From positions 124,001 to 188,000 of the forward strand of contig CALHIV010000007.1 in assembly GCA_938030895.1 (NCBI GenBank): 64,000 nt of DNA, read 5' to 3'. Below, piece after piece: positions 35,532-44,437 of this stretch. How positions within the stretch are numbered: the stretch's first letter is position 1; every line of letters begins with the position of its first letter. The translations under genes were made by a program, and so were the position numbers. The notes below the pieces were generated by a model that had not been told where the DNA came from, did not search any database, and was given only the letters and a program-made list of their open reading frames with translations. Origin of the DNA: an uncultured Nitrososphaerales archaeon (GTDB taxonomy: Archaea; Thermoproteota; Nitrososphaeria; Nitrososphaerales; Nitrosocaldaceae).

Positions 35532-36554
35532 TTATTCGTTCTTCTCTAACCTTGCTATAGCATCCATTATCTGCTTCTTTATACTCTCCAACTCCTCATC
35601 TATATAATCATTGTTAGAGGCATTAGTGTTATTAGCAGTTAGACCACTGTTACCGCTACTATCTCTGTGATTATCGCCATGTAACAAGCCATGATCATCC
35701 GTATATATACTGGTTAACCCTTCCTCTCTTCCTATACCTAGGTCTTTAACATATGGGGGGTTATCAGCATCATCTACATCTACATCTACAATCGATACAT
35801 CATGATGGCCTACACTACTCTCATTATCTCTGCCCCCATGCCCATAACCCTCATCCTTATTCCTATCAATTGCAGTGATGGCGTCCTTATCCTTACCCTT
35901 CCCCTCCATACTACTACTGCTCCTTCTTAACCTCTGCCTCTTTATTCTAGAACCAACATTACCATTGTACCTCTTTATATGCAGGTGCTCTTTAGGTATG
36001 ACAGGGTTGGTGTATGGATTGATGCTTGGCTGATTCACACTTGTGTAGATCTTCCCCTCGAGTACATCTAATCTAGAATTTAGCCTGTCCAACCTGAGGA
36101 GTATCTCCTGCATTATAGTATCGTTTTGGTTCTTCTCAATACGATGGTGTGGGAGAGAATGATCATTATTACCATTACTACCATCATTACCATTACTACC
36201 ATCATTGTAATCGCTACTTCTACCACTATCTACTCTTACAGCATCCATACCGCTAGTGGGTACTGTAGCATTCTTAACCAATGCTCTATACTCTTCTTCG
36301 CTTATCCTACCATCGTGAAGGTACTTCCTGAGCCTGATATCTGCCATACTCCTAATCCTATGCTCTATACTCTTCTGCACCCTACCCTCCTTACCTTCTA
36401 TATGATCCTGATCCTGTACTACACCCGCTACCCCATCTAATCTACTAGACAGGGTTCTATCATGAACAGCCTCATCTCTATTCTTCATGCTCCTACTCCT
36501 AACTAGAGTGGTTACTGCCCCTGCTAGAGCAGCGATTATCAGTGCTTCTATCAT
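35532..36554 (-). CDS. Hypothetical membrane-anchored protein with SHOCT-like segment
   Basis: A 340-residue protein with an N-terminal helix 'MIEALIIAALAGAVTTLV', then a largely disordered, charged body. A SHOCT-like stretch reads 'RKYLHDGRISEEEYRALVKN' (about residue 77-96), a short domain found near oligomerising tails. A coiled-coil-like piece follows ('EILLRLDRLNSRLDVLEGKI'), and another closes the protein ('ELESIKKQIMDAIARLEKNE'). Ser/Asn/Gly/Asp tracts ('YNDGSNGNDGSNGNNDHS') are encoded by in-frame repeats at 36165-36215. No family is assigned. It may be a membrane-tethered scaffold. Confidence 0.6.
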   Translation of the reverse strand: MIEALIIAALAGAVTTLVRSRSMKNRDEAVHDRTLSSRLDGVAGVVQDQDHIEGKEGRVQKSIEHRIRSMADIRLRKYLHDGRISEEEYRALVKNATVPTSGMDAVRVDSGRSSDYNDGSNGNDGSNGNNDHSLPHHRIEKNQNDTIMQEILLRLDRLNSRLDVLEGKIYTSVNQPSINPYTNPVIPKEHLHIKRYNGNVGSRIKRQRLRRSSSSMEGKGKDKDAITAIDRNKDEGYGHGGRDNESSVGHHDVSIVDVDVDDADNPPYVKDLGIGREEGLTSIYTDDHGLLHGDNHRDSSGNSGLTANNTNASNNDYIDEELESIKKQIMDAIARLEKNE

Positions 36555-36569
36555 CCTTACTTTACTCCA

Positions 36570-36630
36570 TTCCCTTCCTATTATTCATTTCATTCATTTC
36601 ATTCCATTCATCGCATTCATTCTGCTGCTC
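36570..36630. repeat. ATTCATTTC/CATTC repeat
   Basis: CATTTCATT and CATTC units run through the gap upstream of the hypothetical gene and downstream of the L37e gene. The ATTC core is related to the array at 5692-5823. Confidence 0.7.
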
Positions 36631-36663
36631 TGCTATTCTTACTTTACTCATCATCGTTGCTCC

Positions 36664-36801
36664 TTACTTCCACTTGCTGGCTGGGAAGCCACAGCTTGCA
36701 CAGCGCTTCCTCCTTACATGGAAGGAGTTACTGCCACACCTTCTGCATCTAACATGAACCCTTCCCTTGTTATGCTTCCCCATCGAGGGGGTGCCTTTCA
36801 T
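36664..36801 (-). CDS. rpl37e: 50S ribosomal protein L37e (zinc ribbon, 45 aa)
   Basis: The short frame reads '[19 protein letters not shown]', then '[20 protein letters not shown]' and 'PASKWK'. The family pattern 'GT.S.GK...', two CxxC knuckles (RCRRC and CASC) and the 'GFP' ending are all present, so this is L37e despite its length of only 45 residues. It lies six bases after the LSm gene on the same strand; the LSm-L37e pairing is a known conserved archaeal arrangement. The zinc site should be intact. Confidence 0.95.
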   Translation of the reverse strand: MKGTPSMGKHNKGRVHVRCRRCGSNSFHVRRKRCASCGFPASKWK

Positions 36802-36807
36802 GGCTCA

Positions 36808-37035
36808 TCACTTTGGCGGGGATATGAGTACCACGTTATCTCCTCTCACAACTATTGTGCCTAGTTCTACAGCTTTGCCATCATCAAGTATCTCTTCGGA
36901 CTTTGAGAGTAGTAGGTTCATATGCTGGTCATAGCCTAGTAGTGTACCTCTTATAACCTTCCCTCCCTTCATCTTTATCAGTACTACACCTCCAACACTC
37001 TCATCCAATACCTTCACGGCCATATCAACAGACAT
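36808..37035 (-). CDS. Sm-like archaeal protein (LSm/SmAP)
   Basis: A 75-residue protein with Sm1 '[31 protein letters not shown]' (conserved G and D-x-x-M-N-L) and Sm2 '[11 protein letters not shown]' (the RGD-x-V block). SmAPs form rings that bind U-rich RNA. It is followed by L37e and preceded, with a two-base gap, by a creatininase-family gene, so the three form an operon. The start could also be the ATG at the fifth codon. Confidence 0.96.
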   Translation of the reverse strand: MSVDMAVKVLDESVGGVVLIKMKGGKVIRGTLLGYDQHMNLLLSKSEEILDDGKAVELGTIVVRGDNVVLISPPK

Positions 37036-37037
37036 AT

Positions 37038-37874
37038 CTATCGCTCATCCTCTGTTGATTGCATATATAAATCATCTTGATCTTGATCTTGATCCCTATC
37101 ACTGCTCATCTCCACACTGCTAATCTTCCCATACATACGCTCTACCTCCTCCATAGTCTTGATTATCTTAGTAGATACATGCTCAAGCAGCTCATGGCCT
37201 CTCTCCTTGCTAGCCATTCGAGGGTCTCCTATCACACCATATCTTGCAATACCTGCTATGGAGCCTGGTAAGAGCGTTATCCTTGAGAGCGAGACTGGGT
37301 CTATATTAGCAATGGACTCTCTATCCCTTTCACCTCTCCCTTCTTCCAATCCCTGTTCTATGAGGTCCATCCTTACAAGATCTGGCCTTATTGCAAGCAT
37401 CAGCGATGTCTCATTCTCTCCTGCATGATCCATCCTATCTATGAAGAGAGAGTATGTTATGCTGTATATCAGTACTCCTCCATCCCTGTAAGCCTCAGCA
37501 AGCTCTTTGGTACATGAGAGCAGTGCATATTCATTACCATAATGCGCATTCAGTACGATGATGCTCTTCACACCCATCTTTACAAGTGATCTACATACAT
37601 CCCCTACTAGCATGCAGAGAGTCTGTGCGCTTATACTAACATTGAAGAGTGGTTCATGCTCATAGGATATACCATAGTATATACATGGTAGGAGTAGTGC
37701 ACTGGTCCTCTCAGCGACTATTGCTGCTATACGCTCTGCTATGATCGAGTCTGTACCCAATGGAAGATGCTTACCATGCTGCTCTAGAGAGCCTATGGGT
37801 AGTATAGCCCTTATCCTTCCACCCCTTCTAAGAGCCTCCCTTGCCTCCTCATCCCTTGCATCTGTAAGATTCAT
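37038..37874 (-). CDS. Creatininase-family amidohydrolase (possibly ArfB-type FAPy deformylase)
   Basis: A 278-residue protein with the creatininase fold: '[28 protein letters not shown]' (metal-binding E..H...D), '[13 protein letters not shown]', '[11 protein letters not shown]' (the N-G/A-H-G/Y-G-N block) and '[15 protein letters not shown]' (H-A-G-x-x-E-T-S). In archaea this family includes ArfB, which deformylates a pyrimidine in riboflavin/F420 synthesis; that is the most likely role but is unproven. The C-terminus carries an Arg-Asp-Gln-Asp repeat tract ('[10 protein letters not shown]') from GATCTT repeats. It is the first gene of the LSm-L37e operon. Confidence 0.85.
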   Translation of the reverse strand: MNLTDARDEEAREALRRGGRIRAILPIGSLEQHGKHLPLGTDSIIAERIAAIVAERTSALLLPCIYYGISYEHEPLFNVSISAQTLCMLVGDVCRSLVKMGVKSIIVLNAHYGNEYALLSCTKELAEAYRDGGVLIYSITYSLFIDRMDHAGENETSLMLAIRPDLVRMDLIEQGLEEGRGERDRESIANIDPVSLSRITLLPGSIAGIARYGVIGDPRMASKERGHELLEHVSTKIIKTMEEVERMYGKISSVEMSSDRDQDQDQDDLYMQSTEDER

Positions 37875-37924
37875 AACCCTCTACTATAGTAACCTTTATG
37901 TTATTATATATGGTTGTATGATCT

Positions 37925-38677
37925 ATGCTTCGAGAGGAGAGCCTAACATATGGAGAGTACATTATAGAGGAGGGGTGGAGGGGCAGTATAAACAACAGGA
38001 TGGTTCTGAACGTGAAGCGTGTAGAGCATGGTAAATACGTCTATGAGAGGTATGAGGGGGATAGGAAGGTTGCAAGCAGATTCATAGATACAAGTGTATC
38101 TAACAGACTACACCTCTGCATCTACCCTGTAGTGCCAGTATATACACCACAGCCAGCAAACTACGCCAAGCATCTTCTGCTCAAGTTCAAAGATCCATTG
38201 GTGATGGATACAAAGTCATCCCTAGAGTGCTACATAAAGATGCCCGTAGAGGTTGGCATATTCGAGATGTATGATGGTAGAACAACGCTCATAGATGTAT
38301 TTGCAACCAAACTGATCAAGTATGCACTATACGGCATGTCTGATAATGGTGTGATATGCAGGTATAGGGAGTCTACAGTCTACTTCGATGTGCCAAAGGC
38401 AGAGCCATTAGCAGAGGCTATAGCACATGTACGTTTACACAACTACCTCGATAGGATAGTGACTGTAAACATGCTAGTCATACCTATAGAGGGTATAGAT
38501 CTATACTATAATGGTGTAGAGGCTATGCTGGATACTGTCAATGCTGTGATAAAACAAGGCGTGCGCAATGAGATAGTCGAGGTCAAGGTCGAGGAGGGTA
38601 GCGAGTCAGGGTGGAGTAAGACACATGTAAACCCTGCAATAGTTACAAGGAGTTATACCATGGAGTTGGGGTTCTAG
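37925..38677 (+). CDS. DUF432 family protein
   Basis: A 250-residue soluble protein resembling the archaeal DUF432 family (N-terminal 'YGEYIIEEG', central 'IYPVVPVYTPQPANYAKHLLLKFKDPLVMD', 'MPVEVGIFEM', later 'LVIPIEGIDLYYNG'). The function is unknown. Its TAG stop is immediately followed by the ATG of an MscS-type channel, so the two are translationally coupled. This suggests DUF432 acts with, or regulates, the channel. The frame begins at ATG 37925 about 50 bases from the divergent creatininase start. Confidence 0.78.
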   Translation: MLREESLTYGEYIIEEGWRGSINNRMVLNVKRVEHGKYVYERYEGDRKVASRFIDTSVSNRLHLCIYPVVPVYTPQPANYAKHLLLKFKDPLVMDTKSSLECYIKMPVEVGIFEMYDGRTTLIDVFATKLIKYALYGMSDNGVICRYRESTVYFDVPKAEPLAEAIAHVRLHNYLDRIVTVNMLVIPIEGIDLYYNGVEAMLDTVNAVIKQGVRNEIVEVKVEEGSESGWSKTHVNPAIVTRSYTMELGF

Positions 38678-39538
38678 ATGGTTGAGGAGATAGCATTAGG
38701 CACTATAGAGATCCTTGGAACGAGGATAGAACTGCTCAAGGTACTCATATCTATAGCCATAGTTGCTGCTGGAGTAGTGATAGCAAGGTTGGTGAGGATA
38801 CCTGTATCCTACTTTCTTACAAAGTATGCCCCTCAAGCAGCACCACTAGCAAGTAAGGCAGTCTTCTGGATAATCGTTGGGATAGCATCGTTATCTGCAA
38901 TAGGTAACCTAGGGGTTGAGTTGACAGGAGTTCTACTTGCTGGAGGTATAGCAGGTATAATAATAGGGTTTGCTGTGCAATCTACTGTAGCAAACCTATT
39001 CTCTGGCCTCTTCATGCAGATAGATAGAGCCTTCAGGATAGGCGATGCTATAGAGATTGCTGAGATGAACGTTGCTGGTGTGGTCACAGATATAACAGCA
39101 TTCTCTGTAGTCCTTAGGAGGTTTGATGGTGTATACGTTAGGCTACCTAATGAGAAGATATTCACATCCCAGATAAGGAACTTTGGGAGGAATGTTGCAA
39201 GGAGGGTTGAGGTTACCGTAAGTATAGCATACAAGGAGGATATGGGCAATGCCATAGAGGTTATAAAGAAAGTTATAGATGAGGAACCTAGGATACTTGC
39301 AGTACCAGAGCCTAGGATCATGGTCTGGGAGTTAGGAAATTCGGGTGTCAACATAAATGTATGGTGCTGGGTACCAACACAGGAGTTCTTCAATGTTAGA
39401 GGCGAGTTGGTGAGGAGGATAAAGGAGGCTCTGGATGCTAATGGTATAGAGATACCGTTCCAGCAGGTTACTGTATGGTTTGGGGATAAGGGTAATAGGA
39501 GAGAGGAGAGATCAAGGTTACCGCTTCTGGATGAGTGA
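38678..39538 (+). CDS. MscS-family mechanosensitive ion channel
   Basis: A 286-residue channel protein with three N-terminal membrane helices ('VLISIAIVAAGVVIARLV', 'AVFWIIVGIASLSAIGNL', and the pore-lining 'GVLLAGGIAGIIIGFAVQSTVANLFSGLF', rich in alternating Gly/Ala). The beta domain follows with 'FRIGDAIEIAEMNVAGVVTDITAFSVVLRRFDG' and 'RLPNEKIFTSQIRNFGR', both typical of MscS, and then an alpha/beta C-terminal domain. It releases solutes on osmotic downshock. The pairing with mannosylglycerate synthesis (mpgS) in the same genome fits osmotic adjustment. Confidence 0.95.
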   Translation: MVEEIALGTIEILGTRIELLKVLISIAIVAAGVVIARLVRIPVSYFLTKYAPQAAPLASKAVFWIIVGIASLSAIGNLGVELTGVLLAGGIAGIIIGFAVQSTVANLFSGLFMQIDRAFRIGDAIEIAEMNVAGVVTDITAFSVVLRRFDGVYVRLPNEKIFTSQIRNFGRNVARRVEVTVSIAYKEDMGNAIEVIKKVIDEEPRILAVPEPRIMVWELGNSGVNINVWCWVPTQEFFNVRGELVRRIKEALDANGIEIPFQQVTVWFGDKGNRREERSRLPLLDE

Positions 39539-39594
39539 GTAGTATTAAGAATAACTGGTAACCATAATGATTGTAGATTAGCGCTAGATGGCTA

Positions 39595-40515
39595 CTAGGT
39601 TATTCTGTCGTGGTTAGCCTTACTGCTATTAACGCTCTTGTTCTTGCTCCTCTTACTATCTCCACCCTTTATATACACCTTGCCCCAATACACCTCTAAC
39701 CTGCCTTCTATGTACAGCTTTATTGCCTTGAGTAGTGCCTTAGCCTCCAAGCTCTGACCCCTCCTCTTTATGCTCTCAAGGCTCTCACCGTTCCTTATCC
39801 TGAATGCCTCCTGCCATATTATCGGTCCAGCATCCAACTCCTCAGTGACAAAGTGTGCTGTACAACCTATTATCTGTGTACCTCTCTCATGAGCCTGAAG
39901 GTAGGCATATGCGCCAGGGAATGCAGGGAGTAGAGATGGATGTATATTTATTATTCGGTTAGGATAGCGCCATACAAAGTTTGGTGTTAGTATACGCATA
40001 TACCTAGCAAGGACTATAAAGTCTATATTGTACTTATCGAGTAGTCTTAGGATCCTAGCCTCTGCACTTGCCTGATCCCTATGGTTCACATGGTAGAATG
40101 GTATATTATAACTACTTGCGATTGGCTTGAGAGTATGCTCTGTACCAACAACGATGGGTATGTTAACACTCAACTCCCCCTTCTCTTTAGCCTTGAGTAT
40201 AGCCTCAAGGCAGTGAGGTTCCTTGCTTACAAGTACTGCCATGTTCTTCAACCTATCAGGCTCATCGAAGTGCACCTTCACATCCATGCCTAGGCTCTTG
40301 CATAACCTCCTAAGACCTCTTACAAACCCATCCTTATCAATGCCATTGAACGATGCCTCCAACTGCATCCCAAATAACCCTCTAACAACGTTCTGGTTTA
40401 TCTTCTCTATATTGCCCTGGTTCTCGAATATGTAGTTTGTAACACTGGCAACTATACCCTTTCTATCTGGCCCTATGACTGTTATCTCCCCTATTATCTT
40501 CCCTTCACTCTGCAT
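39595..40515 (-). CDS. purU: Formyltetrahydrofolate deformylase
   Basis: A 306-residue enzyme releasing formate from 10-formyl-THF. An N-terminal ACT domain ('ITVIGPDRKGIVASVTNYIFENQGNIEKINQ') precedes the formyltransferase fold with 'LARYMRILTP', catalytic-region 'RIINIHPSLLPAFPGAYAYLQAHERGTQIIGCTAHFV' and 'LDAGPIIWQEAF'. The H-P-S-L-L-P and T-A-H-F-V blocks are those of PurU/PurN; the ACT domain marks PurU. The last 15 residues are a Ser/Lys/Asn tail. Its product formate is the substrate of PurP (2187-3338). Confidence 0.95.
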   Translation of the reverse strand: MQSEGKIIGEITVIGPDRKGIVASVTNYIFENQGNIEKINQNVVRGLFGMQLEASFNGIDKDGFVRGLRRLCKSLGMDVKVHFDEPDRLKNMAVLVSKEPHCLEAILKAKEKGELSVNIPIVVGTEHTLKPIASSYNIPFYHVNHRDQASAEARILRLLDKYNIDFIVLARYMRILTPNFVWRYPNRIINIHPSLLPAFPGAYAYLQAHERGTQIIGCTAHFVTEELDAGPIIWQEAFRIRNGESLESIKRRGQSLEAKALLKAIKLYIEGRLEVYWGKVYIKGGDSKRSKNKSVNSSKANHDRIT

Positions 40516-40659
40516 GTTACTAACGCTTACAGATCAATATTTAAATATATGTTATAGGTAGATGATCTGTTGAGTGACGAGAGCTATAATGGTAGTGCGA
40601 GTAGGGGTAAGAGGATTATGTGTGTAGATAGCCCCTATATGTGAGGTTAAAGGTAAAGG

Positions 40660-40857
40660 ATGAAGAGTAAGCCACGTTATCTAGACTATAATAAACCGGT
40701 TGCTGTCTGTAGTACATGCTTCACCATTGGTAAGTGGCACTGTTATAGGTGCAACAGAGACTTCTGCGTAGAGCACTTCCACGTTCACAAGTGTAATGCA
40801 TCTCTGGATCATAGAGATGGTAACGGTAAGGGTAAGCATAAAGGCGATAATAATTAG
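40660..40857 (+). CDS. Small AN1-like zinc-finger protein (65 aa)
   Basis: Residues 16-46 carry 'VCSTCFTIGKWHCYRCNRD', then 'FCVEHFHVHKC'. This is a C-x2-C, C-x2-C, C, H-x-H-type, C pattern resembling an AN1 zinc finger. The tail is a Lys/Gly/Asp/Asn low-complexity stretch. The start follows an AAAGGATG context. Archaeal AN1-type proteins are small and of unknown role. No partner gene is adjacent. Confidence 0.7.
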   Translation: MKSKPRYLDYNKPVAVCSTCFTIGKWHCYRCNRDFCVEHFHVHKCNASLDHRDGNGKGKHKGDNN

Positions 40858-40974
40858 TTGAGGTAAAAGAGAGGAGGTATCTACTATACTGTCACTACTG
40901 CCGTTATTATGCTATAGATTGTAGTGATAACAATAGGTGTGGTTGCCATACTCTACAGTGTTCAGCAGTGGATA

Positions 40975-41306
40975 CAGTTGCGTCAACTGCCCTGAAGCCT
41001 ATAACATAGACCTAAGCAGAGTCCTATGAGTCTTTGCCATAACATCTCATCCATACATCCTTGAACTCATCTAGTGAGGAGAACCCTTCTAGCATAGCAT
41101 CCTCATCGCTCGTATCCCCTTAGCCTCTGCCTCTTCACATATCTGATGTAGAGGTGAGCAAATACGCCCTTTCTACTGTAATTTGTGCTTGCAGCGTAAC
41201 TCTATCTGGCTTCTAGGCAGCGCTTCCATACCCTCCTCGTCTCAACCTTCCTCCCTACAAGTATTGGTTCTACAAGGCATCTGTTGAATAACAGCATGAG
41301 CATCAT
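40975..41306 (-). pseudogene. Decayed ASCH/PUA-like domain protein
   Basis: The minus strand encodes 'LLFNRCLVEPILVGRKVET' and 'RRVWKRCLEAR' up to a TAG, then in the same frame 'NYSRKGVFAHLYIRYVKR' and 'LRGYER' up to a TGA. A shifted frame gives 'DEDAMLEGFSSLDEFKDV', and after another stop 'VYVIGFRAVDA'. 'F...VEPIL.GRK..TRR.WK' and 'EGF.SLDEFK.VW' are characteristic of archaeal ASCH-domain proteins. So a single ancestral gene of about 110 codons has been broken by at least two nonsense changes and one frameshift. Nothing else fills the 587-base gap apart from a GTAAA repeat. Confidence 0.7.
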
Positions 41307-41347
41307 TGCTCAGCATAGGTTATAAGCGATGCATAGATGATGAACAC

Positions 41348-41383
41348 AAGTAAAGTAAAGTAAAGTAAAAGAAAGTAAAGTAG
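41348..41383. repeat. GTAAA pentamer repeat
   Basis: About seven GTAAA units (one altered to AGAAA) lie between the ASCH pseudogene and the secreted-protein gene. Confidence 0.85.
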
Positions 41384-41444
41384 AATTTGATATACGCTTA
41401 TTATTAAATAAAAAGAGGGGGATCTAGTGCTATTACAACTACTC

Positions 41445-42071
41445 TTACTTTGCCTTTGTGCTCCTCTTGTAGAGATAGAATGTTCCTAGTAGAGAGCCTG
41501 CTAAGCCTATGCTACCTATGAAGAACTCTGGTACCACCATGAATGAATTTACTCTATAGTCTATTCCTGCAAGATCTATAACCTGGCCATCCTCTGTGAA
41601 TACAGCAATGAAGTGCCACTCTCCTACACTAAAGTCAGATGCTGGGAATGTTACGGAGAAGCATGTATCATTATTAGCCAGTCCTCCAGGTAACCCTGTA
41701 CATGGCATTGGATCAGTGCTAGAGAGCAACTTTACCCCTGGTGGAAGTGGCCCATTTATTAGAGAAGGCCAGTTATATTGCCCTGGAGGAACATCCCCTG
41801 GTACAAGGAAGCAGTGAAAGTCATTTGCTGTAGTTGAATCTACGCCTCCAACACAATCTATATCCTGCCCAACTACGCCCTCTTCTCCAGCATCTGTACC
41901 AAGTACATTACCATTCTGTATTGCCCTCACCTTTGCATTAACTGTTGAACCACCTCCTTGTCCACCTCCTTGTCCACCTCCTTGTGCATACACCTCTGCC
42001 GTGAATACTGCTCCAAATACAAGCACTCCTGCAACCGTTAATACTGCTATTACGTATGGTATTGACCTCAT
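41445..42071 (-). CDS. Secreted protein with PEF-type C-terminal membrane/sorting signal
   Basis: A 208-residue exported protein. The signal peptide is 'MRSIPYVIAVLTVAGVLVFGAVF' with an AxA-like cleavage region 'VYAQG', followed by a Gly/Gln repeat ('GGGQGGGQGGG'). The body is beta-rich with four to six Cys. The C-terminus 'VPEFFIGSIGLAGSLLGTFYLYKR' is a Pro-Glu-Phe motif, hydrophobic helix and basic end, as in PEF-CTERM substrates of archaeosortases. Nitrososphaerota have many such proteins. It is a likely cell-surface protein; no archaeosortase gene is in the window. Confidence 0.82.
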   Translation of the reverse strand: MRSIPYVIAVLTVAGVLVFGAVFTAEVYAQGGGQGGGQGGGSTVNAKVRAIQNGNVLGTDAGEEGVVGQDIDCVGGVDSTTANDFHCFLVPGDVPPGQYNWPSLINGPLPPGVKLLSSTDPMPCTGLPGGLANNDTCFSVTFPASDFSVGEWHFIAVFTEDGQVIDLAGIDYRVNSFMVVPEFFIGSIGLAGSLLGTFYLYKRSTKAK

Positions 42072-42215
42072 TATCTGTATATTATCATTGTTACTATATA
42101 AATCCCCATGTAATTTGTGTTTTATAACACTTATTATATAACACTTATTATATAACTAATCTACCTACTACATATGCAGGTATAGTTTATATACCATCCT
42201 ATATGGAGATTAACC

Positions 42216-42491
42216 ATGCAAGTACTCTTGAGTAAGACCAATGATGGTAGATCGTTAACAGATGCAAGTGTAACTAAGAGTATAGATACAAGGGGCATGT
42301 CATGTCCATACCCATCATTCGAGGCTGTCAAGGCTCTGAGCAGTATAGGCAAGGGTGATGTTCTAGAGGTTATAACTGATAGCGAGGAGTCTGCTATAGA
42401 CTCTATACCAAAGGTGTGTGAGAGGAGAGGGTTAGAATATGCTGTTATAAAGGTGGATACAGGGCTATGGTATGTGAGAATAAGGAAGTAG
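42216..42491 (+). CDS. TusA/SirA-family sulfur carrier protein
   Basis: A 91-residue protein with 'SIDTRGMSCPYPSFEAVKAL' (the C-P-x-P catalytic motif, about residue 31-34), then 'GDVLEVITDSEESAIDSIPKVCERRGLEY', as in TusA. The Cys carries persulfide sulfur in tRNA thiolation or cofactor synthesis. The first 20 residues precede the usual start of the fold and may be an extension; no in-frame ATG nearer the domain is visible before 'MSCPYP'. It is isolated from other sulfur-transfer genes. Confidence 0.88.
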   Translation: MQVLLSKTNDGRSLTDASVTKSIDTRGMSCPYPSFEAVKALSSIGKGDVLEVITDSEESAIDSIPKVCERRGLEYAVIKVDTGLWYVRIRK

Positions 42492-42570
42492 CAGTAGTAG
42501 CAGTACAGTAGTACAATAATTATGATAACACCATTATATATCCTATAGTAGTGGTGTGTGATGGGTAGGT

Positions 42571-42879
42571 TTGCACGATAGATACTTTGAGTTGGAACTC
42601 ATGATAGAAGGTTTGGCAAAGAACTTTGGTGTACCTAACGCAAACTGTTACTTCAGATTAAGCCATAAGAGGAGGCCGAGCAGGGATGAGTATAGGAGGA
42701 AGGTTGTAGAGTTCATGCTTGCTTATACGCATATACTTGATATGTTTAGAGGCCTTGATGGCTTCGATGATCTCAAGACCTTTGTGGATGAGATGCTCAA
42801 GAAGGAGGTTGAGCAAGTTATGCATGGAAGGAAGAAGGATGTGGAGAAGCGCTACGAGTACTATATAATGAATGAGTAA
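42571..42879 (+). CDS. Hypothetical helical protein (102 aa)
   Basis: A mainly alpha-helical, charged protein starting at TTG after a GGGTAGGT context. It reads 'ELELMIEGLAKNFGVPNANCYFRL', a helix 'DEYRRKVVEFMLAYTHILDMF', then a Lys/Glu-rich end. No domain is recognised. It is co-directional with the next small gene, 36 bases away. Confidence 0.55.
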   Translation: MHDRYFELELMIEGLAKNFGVPNANCYFRLSHKRRPSRDEYRRKVVEFMLAYTHILDMFRGLDGFDDLKTFVDEMLKKEVEQVMHGRKKDVEKRYEYYIMNE

Positions 42880-42915
42880 ATGAATCAATGAATTTATTAT
42901 ATATGGATAGAATTA

Positions 42916-43269
42916 ATGGATGGAGGATATGCTATGGGTACAGTAATGATTGATGGTGTAGAGGTTACAGATGAAGCCATCAACATATCGATAAGGGTAG
43001 AGTATGTGATGAGGTACGATGGTATACAGGTTAATACACATGTGTATGATGCTAGAGGCTTAATAAGGTTCATAGAGGTTAATGGGAAGCATGTTAACAT
43101 GTATAGACTATTCATTAGCAAGGATGAGATAGAGAGGAGTAGTGGTAGGTTGATGATCAAGGCTGTAATAGAGGGCAAGGATGCAGAAAGGATAAGGATA
43201 AGGGCAAGTATAATACAGGAGCATAAAGAGGTTGAGTACGATGAGAGGATAGTAGACCTTTGCAGATGA
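42916..43269 (+). CDS. Hypothetical beta-rich protein (117 aa)
   Basis: An alternating hydrophobic pattern across 'VMIDGVEVTDEAINISIRVEYV', 'VNTHVYDARGLIRFIEVNGKHV' and 'RLMIKAVIEGKDAERIRIRASII' suggests a beta-sandwich. No family is recognised. The codon pattern and length support a real gene. It is convergent with pus10. Confidence 0.6.
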   Translation: MDGGYAMGTVMIDGVEVTDEAINISIRVEYVMRYDGIQVNTHVYDARGLIRFIEVNGKHVNMYRLFISKDEIERSSGRLMIKAVIEGKDAERIRIRASIIQEHKEVEYDERIVDLCR

Positions 43270-43339
43270 CCTACTGCATGCTCACCCTTCTATTCATAAT
43301 AATTAATATCAGCAATATTAATATCAGCAAATCGGTTGA

Positions 43340-44347
43340 TCAACCAACCATCTTCACATCAAGGATATCGAAGTACCTTAGCCTTACAGTGCCGAATAGA
43401 TCATGCATGTTAGGCTCAACACCAACGCCTTCAGCGAACCTCTTCAGTGTGAACCCACCATCTACGAGCATATCGACCTCGACCACTCCTTCAGAGTATC
43501 TAGCATCAATAACATGCATCCTCTTTGAAGAATGCCTTATGCTATAACTGCTATCAGCATCATCCCCCTTGAACCTTATAGTTACACTCCCTTGGGAGAT
43601 AACTGCTCTTATCCTATCCATTATGCCCTGGTCACTACACTCAAGGTAGAGCCTTACCGTGCTCATGAACCTTATCTCTCTTGGGAAGCCATCGACCTCC
43701 CTAACGATGGTAACGTCTATACCATCGCTACTGAACCTATCCCTGTATCCAGATCTCTTCCTTGCATCTACAACCTTTATGAAGAATGGCCTACCATCAC
43801 CTAGCACAAGGCTATCCTTATCCTCTCCTCCAACCCAGAGGAACCTTGCATCCCTGGCATTGAACTCCCCAACTATCCACCCTCTAACCATGCTCTCTAT
43901 GCTATTCTCATAACCCTTCTGCTTGAGACCCCTTCTACTCTTCCTATATCTAGCAAGTAGGTAGATCGGTCTTGCCCTTACATTTATACTCATACTTATC
44001 AGATCAAGATGTATATCTATGTCAGGCCTCTCATAATCAACCCTGTAACCCTTTCTCGATAGCATCATACCAACCTCCCTTGTTATGCTACTCTTTATAC
44101 TCTCCCTCCCTTTAACCTTCAGCCTTGCTCTGATCTCATCCTCCCTCTCCAGCATATCATGGGGCAGTGTAGCACCAAGAAGGAATGATCTGAACTCATA
44201 ACCCTTAACAGCCTCCTCAACAAGCATGAATATATCGCTCAGCCTTGACATGAGGCCATTGCATATATAGCACTCATCACCTACACCTGCACTGCTACCT
44301 ACATGTAGACCTTGCCTCACTGCACAGTGACTGCATAGCTTAAGCAT
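43340..44347 (-). CDS. pus10: tRNA pseudouridine synthase Pus10
   Basis: It makes pseudouridine 54 and 55 in archaeal tRNA. The N-terminal zinc/THUMP part begins 'MLKLCSHCAVRQGLHV' with a second Cys pair 'CYICNGLM'. The catalytic region is 'WVGGEDKDSLVLGDGRPFFIKVVDAR', matching the Pus10 'G.ED.D...LG.GRPF' block with the catalytic Asp. The C-terminal 'DLFGTVRLRYFDILDV' is also typical. I start at 44347, just before the Cys pair; the frame extends 11 hydrophobic residues upstream to 44380. It lies 91 bases downstream of SRP54 on the same strand. Confidence 0.93.
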   Translation of the reverse strand: MLKLCSHCAVRQGLHVGSSAGVGDECYICNGLMSRLSDIFMLVEEAVKGYEFRSFLLGATLPHDMLEREDEIRARLKVKGRESIKSSITREVGMMLSRKGYRVDYERPDIDIHLDLISMSINVRARPIYLLARYRKSRRGLKQKGYENSIESMVRGWIVGEFNARDARFLWVGGEDKDSLVLGDGRPFFIKVVDARKRSGYRDRFSSDGIDVTIVREVDGFPREIRFMSTVRLYLECSDQGIMDRIRAVISQGSVTIRFKGDDADSSYSIRHSSKRMHVIDARYSEGVVEVDMLVDGGFTLKRFAEGVGVEPNMHDLFGTVRLRYFDILDVKMVG

Positions 44348-44437
44348 AAGGTTGATGCTTACAACGAGTATAATAACCAACCAATCAAATGTACCTCTCT
44401 CTTGCCATTACTATAGATGCTACTTACCATATGGATG

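Noticed and set aside
40570-40641. 24-codon frame before the AN1-like gene
   Set aside because: Very short, TTG start, no features; could be chance.
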